A DNA stretch of 14,417 bases from JBFHRB01 sp041591915 (GTDB lineage Bacteria; Actinomycetota; Nitriliruptoria; Nitriliruptorales; Nitriliruptoraceae), in NCBI GenBank assembly GCA_041591915.1, contig JBFHRB010000058.1:1-14417 (forward strand), in the 5' to 3' direction. A program made the position numbers and the translations under genes. This document shows positions 1 to 5,647 of this stretch, in pieces; the stretch's first letter is position 1, and every line of letters starts with the position of its first letter. Below the pieces are notes generated by a model. The model worked only from the letters and a program-made list of their open reading frames with translations, was not told the DNA's origin and did not search any database.

Positions 1-307
1 CGAAGTCGAACGGCTGGCCACGATCCCAGGAGGCGTCGAACTGCAGCCCGTTGGACCAGTTCACGCCCACGTAGTGCACGAGCACCGTGCTGCCGTCGAC
101 CGCCTCGTCGCCGTCTCCCTCGACGACGTCGATGATGCGCAGCTCCGAGGGCGGGTCCTCTGCCGGGACCTCGACCGTCGGCTTCTGTCCAAGTTCTTCC
201 GTCACGGTCAGCGTCTCCTGGACCTGGGGTGTCGCGGTCTCGTCGGTGCCGCCAGCGCAGGCCCCGAGCAAGAGGGCCGCGATGAGGGACAGAGCGATGC
301 GTCGCAC
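1..307 (-). CDS. FKBP-type peptidyl-prolyl isomerase lipoprotein, N-terminal part
   Basis: The 3' part lies outside the window, so only 102 residues are visible. The GTG start at 307 has an AGGAAG Shine-Dalgarno at 315-320, 7 nt away. Residues 1-17 form a lipoprotein signal: an RR start, a hydrophobic stretch, then the lipobox L-G-A-C with Cys17 as the lipidated residue. An acidic, Pro/Thr-rich linker follows to about residue 55. From there the sequence enters an FKBP fold, with VLVHYVG at 75-81 and FDASWDRGQPFDF at 90-102, which matches the family pattern F-D-S-S-W-x-R-G-x-P-F. Family knowledge: FKBPs catalyse cis-trans isomerisation of prolyl bonds. The lipid anchor implies action on the outer face of the membrane, probably in folding of secreted proteins. 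It is divergent from the antiporter gene, with 66 bp between the two starts. A possible -10 (TACGCT) lies at 340-345 on the minus strand. The call is secure; completeness of the C-terminus is unknown. Confidence 0.9.
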   Translation of the reverse strand, partial: MRRIALSLIAALLLGACAGGTDETATPQVQETLTVTEELGQKPTVEVPAEDPPSELRIIDVVEGDGDEAVDGSTVLVHYVGVNWSNGLQFDASWDRGQPFDF

Positions 308-360
308 GAGCGATCTTCCTGTGGCAGCTGTGCGAGCGGAGCGTACAAGAGGCTGGTCGG

Positions 361-366
361 TAGCCT
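361..366 (+). promoter_or_regulatory. Candidate -10 hexamer for a leaderless antiporter mRNA
   Basis: TAGCCT (TAnnnT) ends 7 nt before the ATG at 374, and no Shine-Dalgarno precedes that ATG. A -10 in this position places the transcription start at or next to the start codon, the usual pattern of leaderless actinobacterial mRNAs. I see no convincing -35. Confidence 0.4.
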
Positions 367-373
367 CCCGCCC

Positions 374-1318
374 ATGCTCCTCCCTCTCGTCGGCGTCATC
401 GTCGGACTCGCGCTCCTCGCGTACGCGGCAGATCAGTTCGTGATCGGCGCCGCGCGGCTGGCTGTTCGCTGGAACATCCCCGGCGTCGTCGTCGGCGCGG
501 TGATCATCGGCTTCGGGACGAGCGCGCCAGAGATGGTCGTGTCGGGCCTGGCCGCCAACCAGGGCCTGCTCGACGTCGGCGTCGGCAACATCATCGGCTC
601 GAACATCGCGAACCTGTCCCTCGTCCTCGGCAGCGCCGCGATCGTCACGCCGATGGTCGTCACGGACCCCGTGCCACGACGTGAGTTGCCGATCGCCCTG
701 TTCGGCATGCTGCTGTTCGCCGTGTTCGTCCAGAACGGGCTGACCGTGACCGAGGGCGTGGTGCTGCTGCTCGGGATGGTCGCGGCGCTCTCGTGGATCC
801 TCTACTCCAGCCGGGACGAGGACAGCGACCTCGAACGAGAGGTCGGCGAGTTCCTCGACACCGGGGAGTCGGTGCGTCTCGGCGTCGAGATCCCACGCAC
901 GGCGCTCGGCCTGGTCGGGACCGTCGCGGCGGCGCAGATGCTGATCGTGTCCGCGACCGAGATCGCCGACATCCTCGGGCTCGCCGGCGGGTTCGTCGGC
1001 CTGACGATCGTGGCGATCGGCACCTCCCTGCCGGAGCTCGCGACCACCATCCAGGCGGCGCGCAAGCGCGAGGCCGACCTGATCCTCGGGAACCTGCTCG
1101 GCAGCAACATCTTCAACAGCTTCGGCGTCGGCGGGATCGCCGCCGTCCTGGGCCCCGGCCAGCTGGAGGACCCGACGCTCGCGGGGCTCGCGACCGTGCT
1201 CATGATCGCCGTCGGCCTGCTGACCGGCCTGTTCCTGCTCACCCGCCGGCGGCTCGACCGGCTCGAAGGCGCGCTGCTCCTCGCCGGCTACGTCATCGCC
1301 CTGCCGTTCCTGCGCTGA
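374..1318 (+). CDS. Calcium/sodium antiporter, CaCA family (YrbG-like)
   Basis: This is a 314-residue integral membrane protein of the CaCA (Na+/Ca2+ exchanger) superfamily, and the length is typical. Both alpha repeats are intact. Alpha-1 has GFGTSAPE at 46-53 and GNIIGSNIANL at 71-81. Alpha-2 has AIGTSLPE at 214-221 and GNLLGSN at 239-245. The two acidic residues in the (T/S)S-x-PE motifs are the known ion-binding sites of the family. About ten hydrophobic segments flank an acidic loop near residues 146-165. The reading frame stays open upstream to 74, but that stretch is antisense to the FKBP gene and hydrophilic, so I start at the first Met followed by a transmembrane helix. No Shine-Dalgarno is visible, and a -10-like hexamer sits 7 nt upstream. 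The likely role is export of Ca2+ (or another cation) coupled to Na+ or H+ entry; the ion cannot be told from sequence. Confidence 0.92.
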   Translation: MLLPLVGVIVGLALLAYAADQFVIGAARLAVRWNIPGVVVGAVIIGFGTSAPEMVVSGLAANQGLLDVGVGNIIGSNIANLSLVLGSAAIVTPMVVTDPVPRRELPIALFGMLLFAVFVQNGLTVTEGVVLLLGMVAALSWILYSSRDEDSDLEREVGEFLDTGESVRLGVEIPRTALGLVGTVAAAQMLIVSATEIADILGLAGGFVGLTIVAIGTSLPELATTIQAARKREADLILGNLLGSNIFNSFGVGGIAAVLGPGQLEDPTLAGLATVLMIAVGLLTGLFLLTRRRLDRLEGALLLAGYVIALPFLR

Positions 1319-1399
1319 CGGCTGGCTCCTTGGGTCAGCGGCCCCGCCATCGCCCCGGGGCTCTACGCTCCCGCCGTCAACCGCGATGTCGAGGGCCGC

Positions 1400-2182
1400 A
1401 TGTCCGACGAGGAGACCTACGACTACGGCGAGCTCCTGGTCGTCCAGCACGGCGACCAGACCGGCCCGTCGAACCTCGAGGCGGTCTTCGACGCCCGTGC
1501 TGGGCGGAGGCCGTGGAGGACCGTCCGACCCGACAGGGCTGAGCCGTTGCCGACGGACCTCGCACGCGTTCGCGGCGTGGTCGTGCTGGGCGGCTTCATG
1601 GGCGTCAGGGATCGCGACGAGCTCGCGTGGCTCGACGCCGAGATCGGCTGGGTCGCGGAGACCGTGGCCGCGGGCGTGCCGGTCTTCGGCATCTGCCTCG
1701 GCCACCAGATCCTGGGCGAGGCGCTCGGGGGCCGCGTCGAGCGGCGGGACGCTCCGGAGATCGGGTTCTTCCCGCTCGAGCGGACGGAGGGCGCTGGCGA
1801 GGACGAGATCTTCGCGGGCTGGGTCGACGGCGCCCACGCGCTGCTGATCCACGACGACCAGGTCGTCGAGTTCCCCGACGATGCCGTGCCCATGCTCAGC
1901 GGCAGTGACGGGATCCCTGCCTGGCGCGCCGGGGACGGACTCAGCTACGGCGTGCAGTTCCACCCGGAGACCAGCTTCGACCTGTTCCGCGAGTGGGCCG
2001 CGCGCGATGCGAACCTGCCACGGTTCGAGCTGGCAGGCGTCTCGCCCGACGAGATGGTCGCCGAGTTCGAGAAGCGCCGCAGGTTCCTGCGTGCGGCGGG
2101 CCTCAGCCTCGTCGGCCGCTGGCTCGATGGCGTCGTCGGTCGCGACGATCCCACGCCCCGACGCAAGAAGCGCGCCGCCTGA
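1400..2182 (+). CDS. Class I glutamine amidotransferase domain protein
   Basis: This 260-residue protein has the type 1 glutamine amidotransferase triad: nucleophile Cys99 in FGICLGHQILGEALGG, His188 and Glu190 in GVQFHPETS. The oxyanion strand appears as VVLGGFMGVRD at 61-71. The glutaminase domain spans roughly residues 10-200. The remaining 60 residues are a charged tail ending RRKKRAA. No synthetase domain is fused and no partner gene is adjacent, so the acceptor of the ammonia cannot be named. The domain resembles stand-alone GMP-synthase-like amidotransferases (COG0518), some of which act instead as gamma-glutamyl hydrolases. The start has GAGGG at 1391-1395, 4 nt before the ATG. The gene follows the antiporter by 81 bp on the same strand and may be co-transcribed with it. 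It ends inside a hairpin terminator shared with the next, convergent gene. Confidence 0.85.
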   Translation: MSDEETYDYGELLVVQHGDQTGPSNLEAVFDARAGRRPWRTVRPDRAEPLPTDLARVRGVVVLGGFMGVRDRDELAWLDAEIGWVAETVAAGVPVFGICLGHQILGEALGGRVERRDAPEIGFFPLERTEGAGEDEIFAGWVDGAHALLIHDDQVVEFPDDAVPMLSGSDGIPAWRAGDGLSYGVQFHPETSFDLFREWAARDANLPRFELAGVSPDEMVAEFEKRRRFLRAAGLSLVGRWLDGVVGRDDPTPRRKKRAA

Positions 2183-2197
2183 CGCGTGTCAGGCGGC
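2174..2197. terminator. Bidirectional hairpin terminator containing both stop codons
   Basis: A perfect 10-bp stem (2174-2183 with 2188-2197, arm GCCGCCTGAC) closes a GCGT loop. It sits at the convergent junction, and the TGA of the amidotransferase (2180-2182) and the TGA of the M23 gene (complement of 2189-2191) lie within its arms. There is no T tract, which is common for GC-rich actinobacterial terminators. Because the arms are symmetric, both proteins end in Ala-Ala. Confidence 0.7.
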
Positions 2198-4012
2198 CGG
2201 CTCCTTGGGCCAGTTCGCGTAGCTGCCGGCCTTCTTGGCCACCGAGGTCCCGATGGCCGCCTTGCCGCCGATGAGGCGGAGCTCCCCGATCTCGTCGGCG
2301 TGCGTCCGGAGCCAGTCGTAGGTCGCAGCCGAGCCTGCCGTGTCGACGCCGTCGACGAGGACGAGGATGCTGTTCGCGGCCGCGACGGGGACGCCGGCGG
2401 CGAGTGCGTCGGGGTAGTTGCGCCCCGTCGCCAGGAACACCGTCGCTCGTGAGGCGTCCGCGTTGACGGCGAGGAGTTCCTCCGCGATGGCGAGCGAGGT
2501 CCCGTAGCGCGTGTCCCCGGCGAGCCGGCGGGTGTCCTTGCCCAGCTCGCGGATCTCGGCCTCGACCTCGACGGACACCGCTGCCGCGCCACCAGCGATG
2601 CGCACCTCGCCGACGGCCGGGTGGTCGAGGGCGTCACGGCTCGGACCCGGCAGGGCGTCCGGGGGCGTCAGGATCACCGGCACCATCTGCTCTGCGGCGA
2701 GCGCGCTGGCGGCGAGGGCGTCCGGCCAGCCGGCATTGGCACGTGGCGACTCGCCCAGCGCGACGATCGGGCTGATCGTGGGCGGGGCCTCCGACGCCGT
2801 GCGGCGCGGGAGGATGTCGCCGAGCTGGGATGACTCCTCGCCCTCCGCCGCCGGCTCGACGTAGCCGTGGAAGGCGTACAGCTCACGGGCGATGGCGGCG
2901 GCCAGCTCGTAGCGATCGGCGCCACCGATGCGGGTCACCTGCTCGCGGGGGATGCCCGTCTCGCCGACGACCTGGTCCTCGAGCTCGGCCGACAGCCGGT
3001 GCGTTCCGCCGACGATGACGACGTTGCGTGCGCCGAGCTCCCTGATCGTGGCCGCCACGCCGTCGTCGAGGTCGGTGCCGCCGAGGGAGTTCTCGCCACG
3101 GGTGAGGAGGACGGGGCCGTCCAGGGCCGCGCCGAGGGGCGCCGCCAGGAGTGCCTCCGGATAGACCCAGGCCGGGGCGAGGAGCACCGTCTCGGTCTGC
3201 GTGTAGGTGGCCCTGGCCAGCTCGATGGCGGTCTCGATGCGTGTCGCGCCGGCGAACCGGGCGGTGGGCACGGGGTCCGGCAGCGGCCACTCGTCACCGT
3301 GGAACCGGCCCGCCTCGTAGGCCGCGTCGACGTAGGGCGTCGGGTTGGCCTTCGAGGGGTCGTTGGCCGACTTGAAGTCATGGCCCGGCCACATCTCGAA
3401 GTGGAGGTGGTCGACGGCGCAGCCGGCGTTGCCCGACGAGCCGAGGTAGCCGATCAGCTCACCCTTGGTGACGCGGACGACGTTCTCGGGTCGCCAGCGG
3501 TAGGGCGTGGGCTCGAGCGTGCCGCGCTCGCGGATGATCTCGACCAGCCGCGGGCTGAAGGCGTGCTCGGCACCTCCCGCACGGTCACAGCCGTTGGGGC
3601 GGCCGGGCGTGTCGTTGTTCAGGTGGAGGTAGAAGTAGGCCCAGCCGTCGTCGCCGTAGATCAGGAAGCCGTAGGACGAGCAGACGCCGCCGTCGAGGCA
3701 CTCGCGGCTGTCACCGCCGTAGGCGCGGTAGATGTAGCCCGATTCGGCGGCGAAGACCGGCGTCATCTGGGGCGCCATCATGTCGACGCCCTTGTGCGTG
3801 CGGCCGCCGGAACGGGGCGCCCCGTAGGTGTCGGTCCACTCGACCTCCGCGGTGACCTGGGTGGGCACCCAGATGGACGGGTCGGCCGCCAGCGCTGGCG
3901 CCGACGGCAGCAGGAGGGTGGCGACGAGGCCGAAGAGGGTCGCCAGCACGGCCACGCGGCGCGTGCGGCGGGTCGCCGACGCCGGGGCGTGGCGGACGAG
4001 GTCGGGGGTCAC
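2189..4012 (-). CDS. Secreted M23 metallopeptidase with cell-wall-binding (CWB2) repeats
   Basis: This is a 607-residue exported protein. Residues 1-43 are a signal peptide with an RRTRR n-region, a hydrophobic core and a cleavage site near APALAA. Residues 60-230 form an M23 (LytM/lysostaphin-type) peptidase domain with H73-x-x-x-D77 in HKGVD, His130 in YFYLHLN and H202-L-H204 in DHLHFE, the zinc and catalytic residues of the family. Residues 250-600 hold cell-wall-binding repeat 2 units, each starting with R-x-(A/G)-G-x-x-R-(Y/I)-x-T/E-(A/S). Starts are visible at about 252, 361 and 496, with the repeated elements YP(E/D)AL and (I/V)GG. The likely role is cleavage of peptidoglycan cross-links while the CWB2 units hold the enzyme to the wall; the repeats might instead serve only as a scaffold. 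The GTG start at 4012 has GGAG at 4018-4021. An insert at about 385-415, rich in Glu and Ser, separates the first CWB2 block from the next. Confidence 0.9.
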   Translation of the reverse strand: MTPDLVRHAPASATRRTRRVAVLATLFGLVATLLLPSAPALAADPSIWVPTQVTAEVEWTDTYGAPRSGGRTHKGVDMMAPQMTPVFAAESGYIYRAYGGDSRECLDGGVCSSYGFLIYGDDGWAYFYLHLNNDTPGRPNGCDRAGGAEHAFSPRLVEIIRERGTLEPTPYRWRPENVVRVTKGELIGYLGSSGNAGCAVDHLHFEMWPGHDFKSANDPSKANPTPYVDAAYEAGRFHGDEWPLPDPVPTARFAGATRIETAIELARATYTQTETVLLAPAWVYPEALLAAPLGAALDGPVLLTRGENSLGGTDLDDGVAATIRELGARNVVIVGGTHRLSAELEDQVVGETGIPREQVTRIGGADRYELAAAIARELYAFHGYVEPAAEGEESSQLGDILPRRTASEAPPTISPIVALGESPRANAGWPDALAASALAAEQMVPVILTPPDALPGPSRDALDHPAVGEVRIAGGAAAVSVEVEAEIRELGKDTRRLAGDTRYGTSLAIAEELLAVNADASRATVFLATGRNYPDALAAGVPVAAANSILVLVDGVDTAGSAATYDWLRTHADEIGELRLIGGKAAIGTSVAKKAGSYANWPKEPAA

Positions 4013-4265
4013 GTGCGCTCCGTGGGCGGACAGGCGGCGGTTTCGTGTTCGTTCGCGGAGCGACGCAGAGCAGCGGGCGCCCTACGCCGATGGCCACACA
4101 CCGCGTTGCGAAGGAGCCCCGGCGGTGGTGGCCGTCAGCACGAGATTGCCCCGTCGGCCCCCCGGGGTGCAAGTGGGTGCACCGTTTCGCGCACACTCGG
4201 AACTCCGCACCGATATCGGGCGTATCGCCCACGGCGGGCGGGGCGGGTTCGGCCGAGCGGGACGG
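4013..4265. other. 253-bp intergenic leader upstream of the M23 gene
   Basis: I see no gene in this stretch. It probably carries the promoter and 5' leader of the M23 gene, plus the 3' end of the larE transcript. Visible structure: the inverted repeat GGTGCA-6-TGCACC (4166-4183), a 5-bp hairpin GGGCG-TAT-CGCCC (4218-4230), and the palindrome CGATATCG (4211-4218). In other actinobacteria, wall hydrolase genes often carry a c-di-AMP (ydaO) riboswitch, but I could not recognise its conserved blocks here. Confidence 0.4.
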
Positions 4266-5153
4266 TCAGTCAGCGAGCAGCGCGTTGAGGGAGCCCGAGC
4301 GCAGGCCCGCCGCATCGATGGTCACGAAGGTGAAGCCGAACTCGCGGAGGGCAGCGTCGAGCTCGGCCGCCAGCGCCGTGAGTCGGGGCAGGTCGGCGAC
4401 CGCCACCTCGACACGCGCCAGGCCCCCGTGGTCGCGCACGCGCAGCTCACGGAAACCCTGCCCGCGCAGCCAGGCCTCGGCCCGCTCGACGCGCCCCAGC
4501 CGCTCGGGCGTCACCTCGACGCCGTAGGCGATCCGGCTGGCCAGGCACGCCTGCGCCGGGGCGTCCCAGGTCGCGAGGCCACGGGCACGCGAGAGGGTCC
4601 GGACCTCGGCCTTGGTGAGGCCGGCGTCGGCGAGCGGGGTCAGGACTCCCCGCTCGGCCGCCGCGCGCTGGCCGGGCCGGTGGTCGCCGAGGTCGTCGGC
4701 GATGGTTCCGACGGCGATCGCCGGGAACCGGTGGAGGAGGGGCTCCAGGCGCTCGAACAGCTCGGCCTTGCAGTGGTAGCAGCGATCGCCGTCGTTGCGG
4801 ACGTAGCCGTCCCGCTCGCCCTCGTGCGTCTCGACGAGGACGTGCTCGACCCCGAGGCCGGCCGCGAACGCGCGCGCCCCGTCGAGCTCGGACGCCGCCA
4901 GTGACGGCGAGACGGCGGTCGCGGCGATGCACCGGCTGCCCAGGGCCTGCACGCCCAGGGCGAGGAGGTAGGACGAGTCGACCCCACCGGAGAAGGCCAC
5001 CACGAGCCCCTCGAGCGACCCCAGCCTCTCCACGACCTCCGCCTCGCGACCACGGACCCCCGCGGTCAGCTCGGCGACCTCGGGTCCGGGCGACACCCCG
5101 CCGGACACACCGGACCCCGCCGGCGGCGTCGAGAGCAGGGGCAGCGACCTCAT
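4266..5153 (-). CDS. larE: LarE-type ATP-dependent sulfur transferase (three-cysteine type)
   Basis: This 295-residue protein belongs to the LarE/ExsB-like PP-loop ATP pyrophosphatases. The PP-loop is AFSGGVDSS at 53-61. Further LarE signatures are NDGDRCYHCK (120-129), GTIADDLGDHRPG (149-161), ACLASRIAYG (202-211) and a C-terminal IDAAGLRSGSLN. Family knowledge: LarE adenylates a carboxylate of pyridinium-3,5-biscarboxylate mononucleotide and turns it into a thiocarboxylate for the nickel-pincer cofactor. The Lactiplantibacillus enzyme sacrifices a single cysteine, Cys176. This protein has the equivalent Cys203 plus Cys125 and Cys128, the pattern of LarE proteins reported to carry a [4Fe-4S] cluster and to act catalytically. 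No larA, larB or larC is in the window, so its substrate here is open. The N-terminus is about 30 residues longer than usual, but a -10 hexamer 7 nt upstream supports the ATG at 5153. Confidence 0.88.
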   Translation of the reverse strand: MRSLPLLSTPPAGSGVSGGVSPGPEVAELTAGVRGREAEVVERLGSLEGLVVAFSGGVDSSYLLALGVQALGSRCIAATAVSPSLAASELDGARAFAAGLGVEHVLVETHEGERDGYVRNDGDRCYHCKAELFERLEPLLHRFPAIAVGTIADDLGDHRPGQRAAAERGVLTPLADAGLTKAEVRTLSRARGLATWDAPAQACLASRIAYGVEVTPERLGRVERAEAWLRGQGFRELRVRDHGGLARVEVAVADLPRLTALAAELDAALREFGFTFVTIDAAGLRSGSLNALLAD

Positions 5154-5160
5154 GGCCCGC

Positions 5161-5166
5161 AGCCTA
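5161..5166 (-). promoter_or_regulatory. Candidate -10 hexamer for larE (leaderless)
   Basis: On the minus strand TAGGCT (within GTAGGCTG) lies 7 nt before the larE ATG, and there is no Shine-Dalgarno. No clear -35 is visible. The four-copy repeat element at 5179-5272 lies immediately upstream, where a regulator would be expected to bind. Confidence 0.45.
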
Positions 5167-5178
5167 CGGACCGCCCAC

Positions 5179-5272
5179 CCATCGTTGTGTGGTCATTTCT
5201 TGCTGCGTGGACATCTGTCTCCCATGTGGGCACGAGAAGACCACACGGCAACAGATGTCCACACAGTGATGG
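5179..5272. repeat. 94-bp quasi-palindrome made of four 18-bp repeats
   Basis: Two 42-nt arms (5179-5220 and 5231-5272) flank a central CCCATGTGGG (5221-5230). Aligned as inverted repeats, I count 29 of 42 matching positions. Each arm holds two tandem 18-bp units around the core G(A/T)CCAC(A/G)C followed by CA/GGCA-like bases, and ends in GATGG. The unit ACAGATGTCCAC occurs once per arm, shifted by one unit, so two alternative pairings exist. It fills the gap between moaD and larE, both read on the minus strand. It could be an operator array for larE, a moaD terminator or a small dispersed repeat. Confidence 0.7.
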
Positions 5273-5276
5273 GGCG

Positions 5277-5552
5277 TCAGCCGCCGGCGACCGCGGGGAC
5301 GATGCTGACGGTGTCGCCGTCGCCGACCGCGGTGTCGAGGCCGTCCTGGAAGCGGACGTCCTCGTCACGCACGAACACGTTGACGAACCGACGGAGGTTG
5401 CCGTCGTCGTCGAGGAGGCGGTCGCCGATGCCGGGGTGCGCGGCCTCGAGCTGCTTGACGACCTCCCGGACGTTGGTGGCATCCAGCTCGACCTCACCGA
5501 CGCCGTCGGTGAGCTTGCGGAGCGGGGTGGGGATGCGGACCTTCACGCTCAT
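5277..5552 (-). CDS. MoaD/ThiS-family sulfur carrier protein ending in Gly-Gly
   Basis: This is a 91-residue ubiquitin-like beta-grasp protein, the usual size for MoaD/ThiS/CysO carriers. It starts MSVKVRIPTPLRKLTDG and ends VSIVPAVAGG. The C-terminal Gly90-Gly91 is the site that is adenylated and converted to a thiocarboxylate in this family. Typical internal features are the acidic strand VFVRDEDVRFQDGLDTAV and the DGDTVSIVPA motif just before the tail. The start at 5552 has AGGAGA at 5561-5566, 8 nt away. It follows thrC by 95 bp on the same strand, with small hairpins in the gap but no clear terminator, so co-transcription under the SAM riboswitch is likely. A threonine synthase homologue next to a MoaD/ThiS protein is, as I recall, a recurrent actinobacterial gene pair. 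The carrier could serve cysteine, homocysteine, thiamine, molybdopterin or thiosugar synthesis; context favours homocysteine. Confidence 0.9.
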   Translation of the reverse strand: MSVKVRIPTPLRKLTDGVGEVELDATNVREVVKQLEAAHPGIGDRLLDDDGNLRRFVNVFVRDEDVRFQDGLDTAVGDGDTVSIVPAVAGG

Positions 5553-5647
5553 CTTCTGGTTCTCCTGGCCCCTGTGGGCCGAGTCGCTGGTGGCTCGGTG
5601 GTTGGTCGGGTCTGGGCCGGTCGGCCCATCGGGCCGAGCGCGCCGGG

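Noticed and set aside
1319..1399. Terminator hairpin between the antiporter and the amidotransferase
   Set aside because: Only a 6-bp GCCCCG/CGGGGC pairing with a 9-nt loop is visible, too weak to call in sequence this GC-rich.
2178..2193. Terminator at 2174-2197 as a second copy of the 13832-13853 operator
   Set aside because: Both contain CCTGAC and GCGTGTCAGG, but the centre is 2 bp shorter and it sits at convergent gene ends, not at a promoter; the arms are also explained by coding sequence.
4013..4265. c-di-AMP (ydaO) riboswitch before the M23 gene
   Set aside because: I could not find the conserved GGGTGAAT-like or CCGACAGCTAACC-like blocks; only a covariance search could rescue it.
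2867..4288. 473-codon open frame antisense to the M23/CWB2 gene
   Set aside because: GC-rich codon bias produces such mirror frames. The translation is a Gly/Arg/Val-rich string with no motif, while the minus-strand protein has clear domains.
5179..5272. CRISPR-like array
   Set aside because: The 18-bp units are contiguous and partly inverted, with no spacers, and no cas gene is present.
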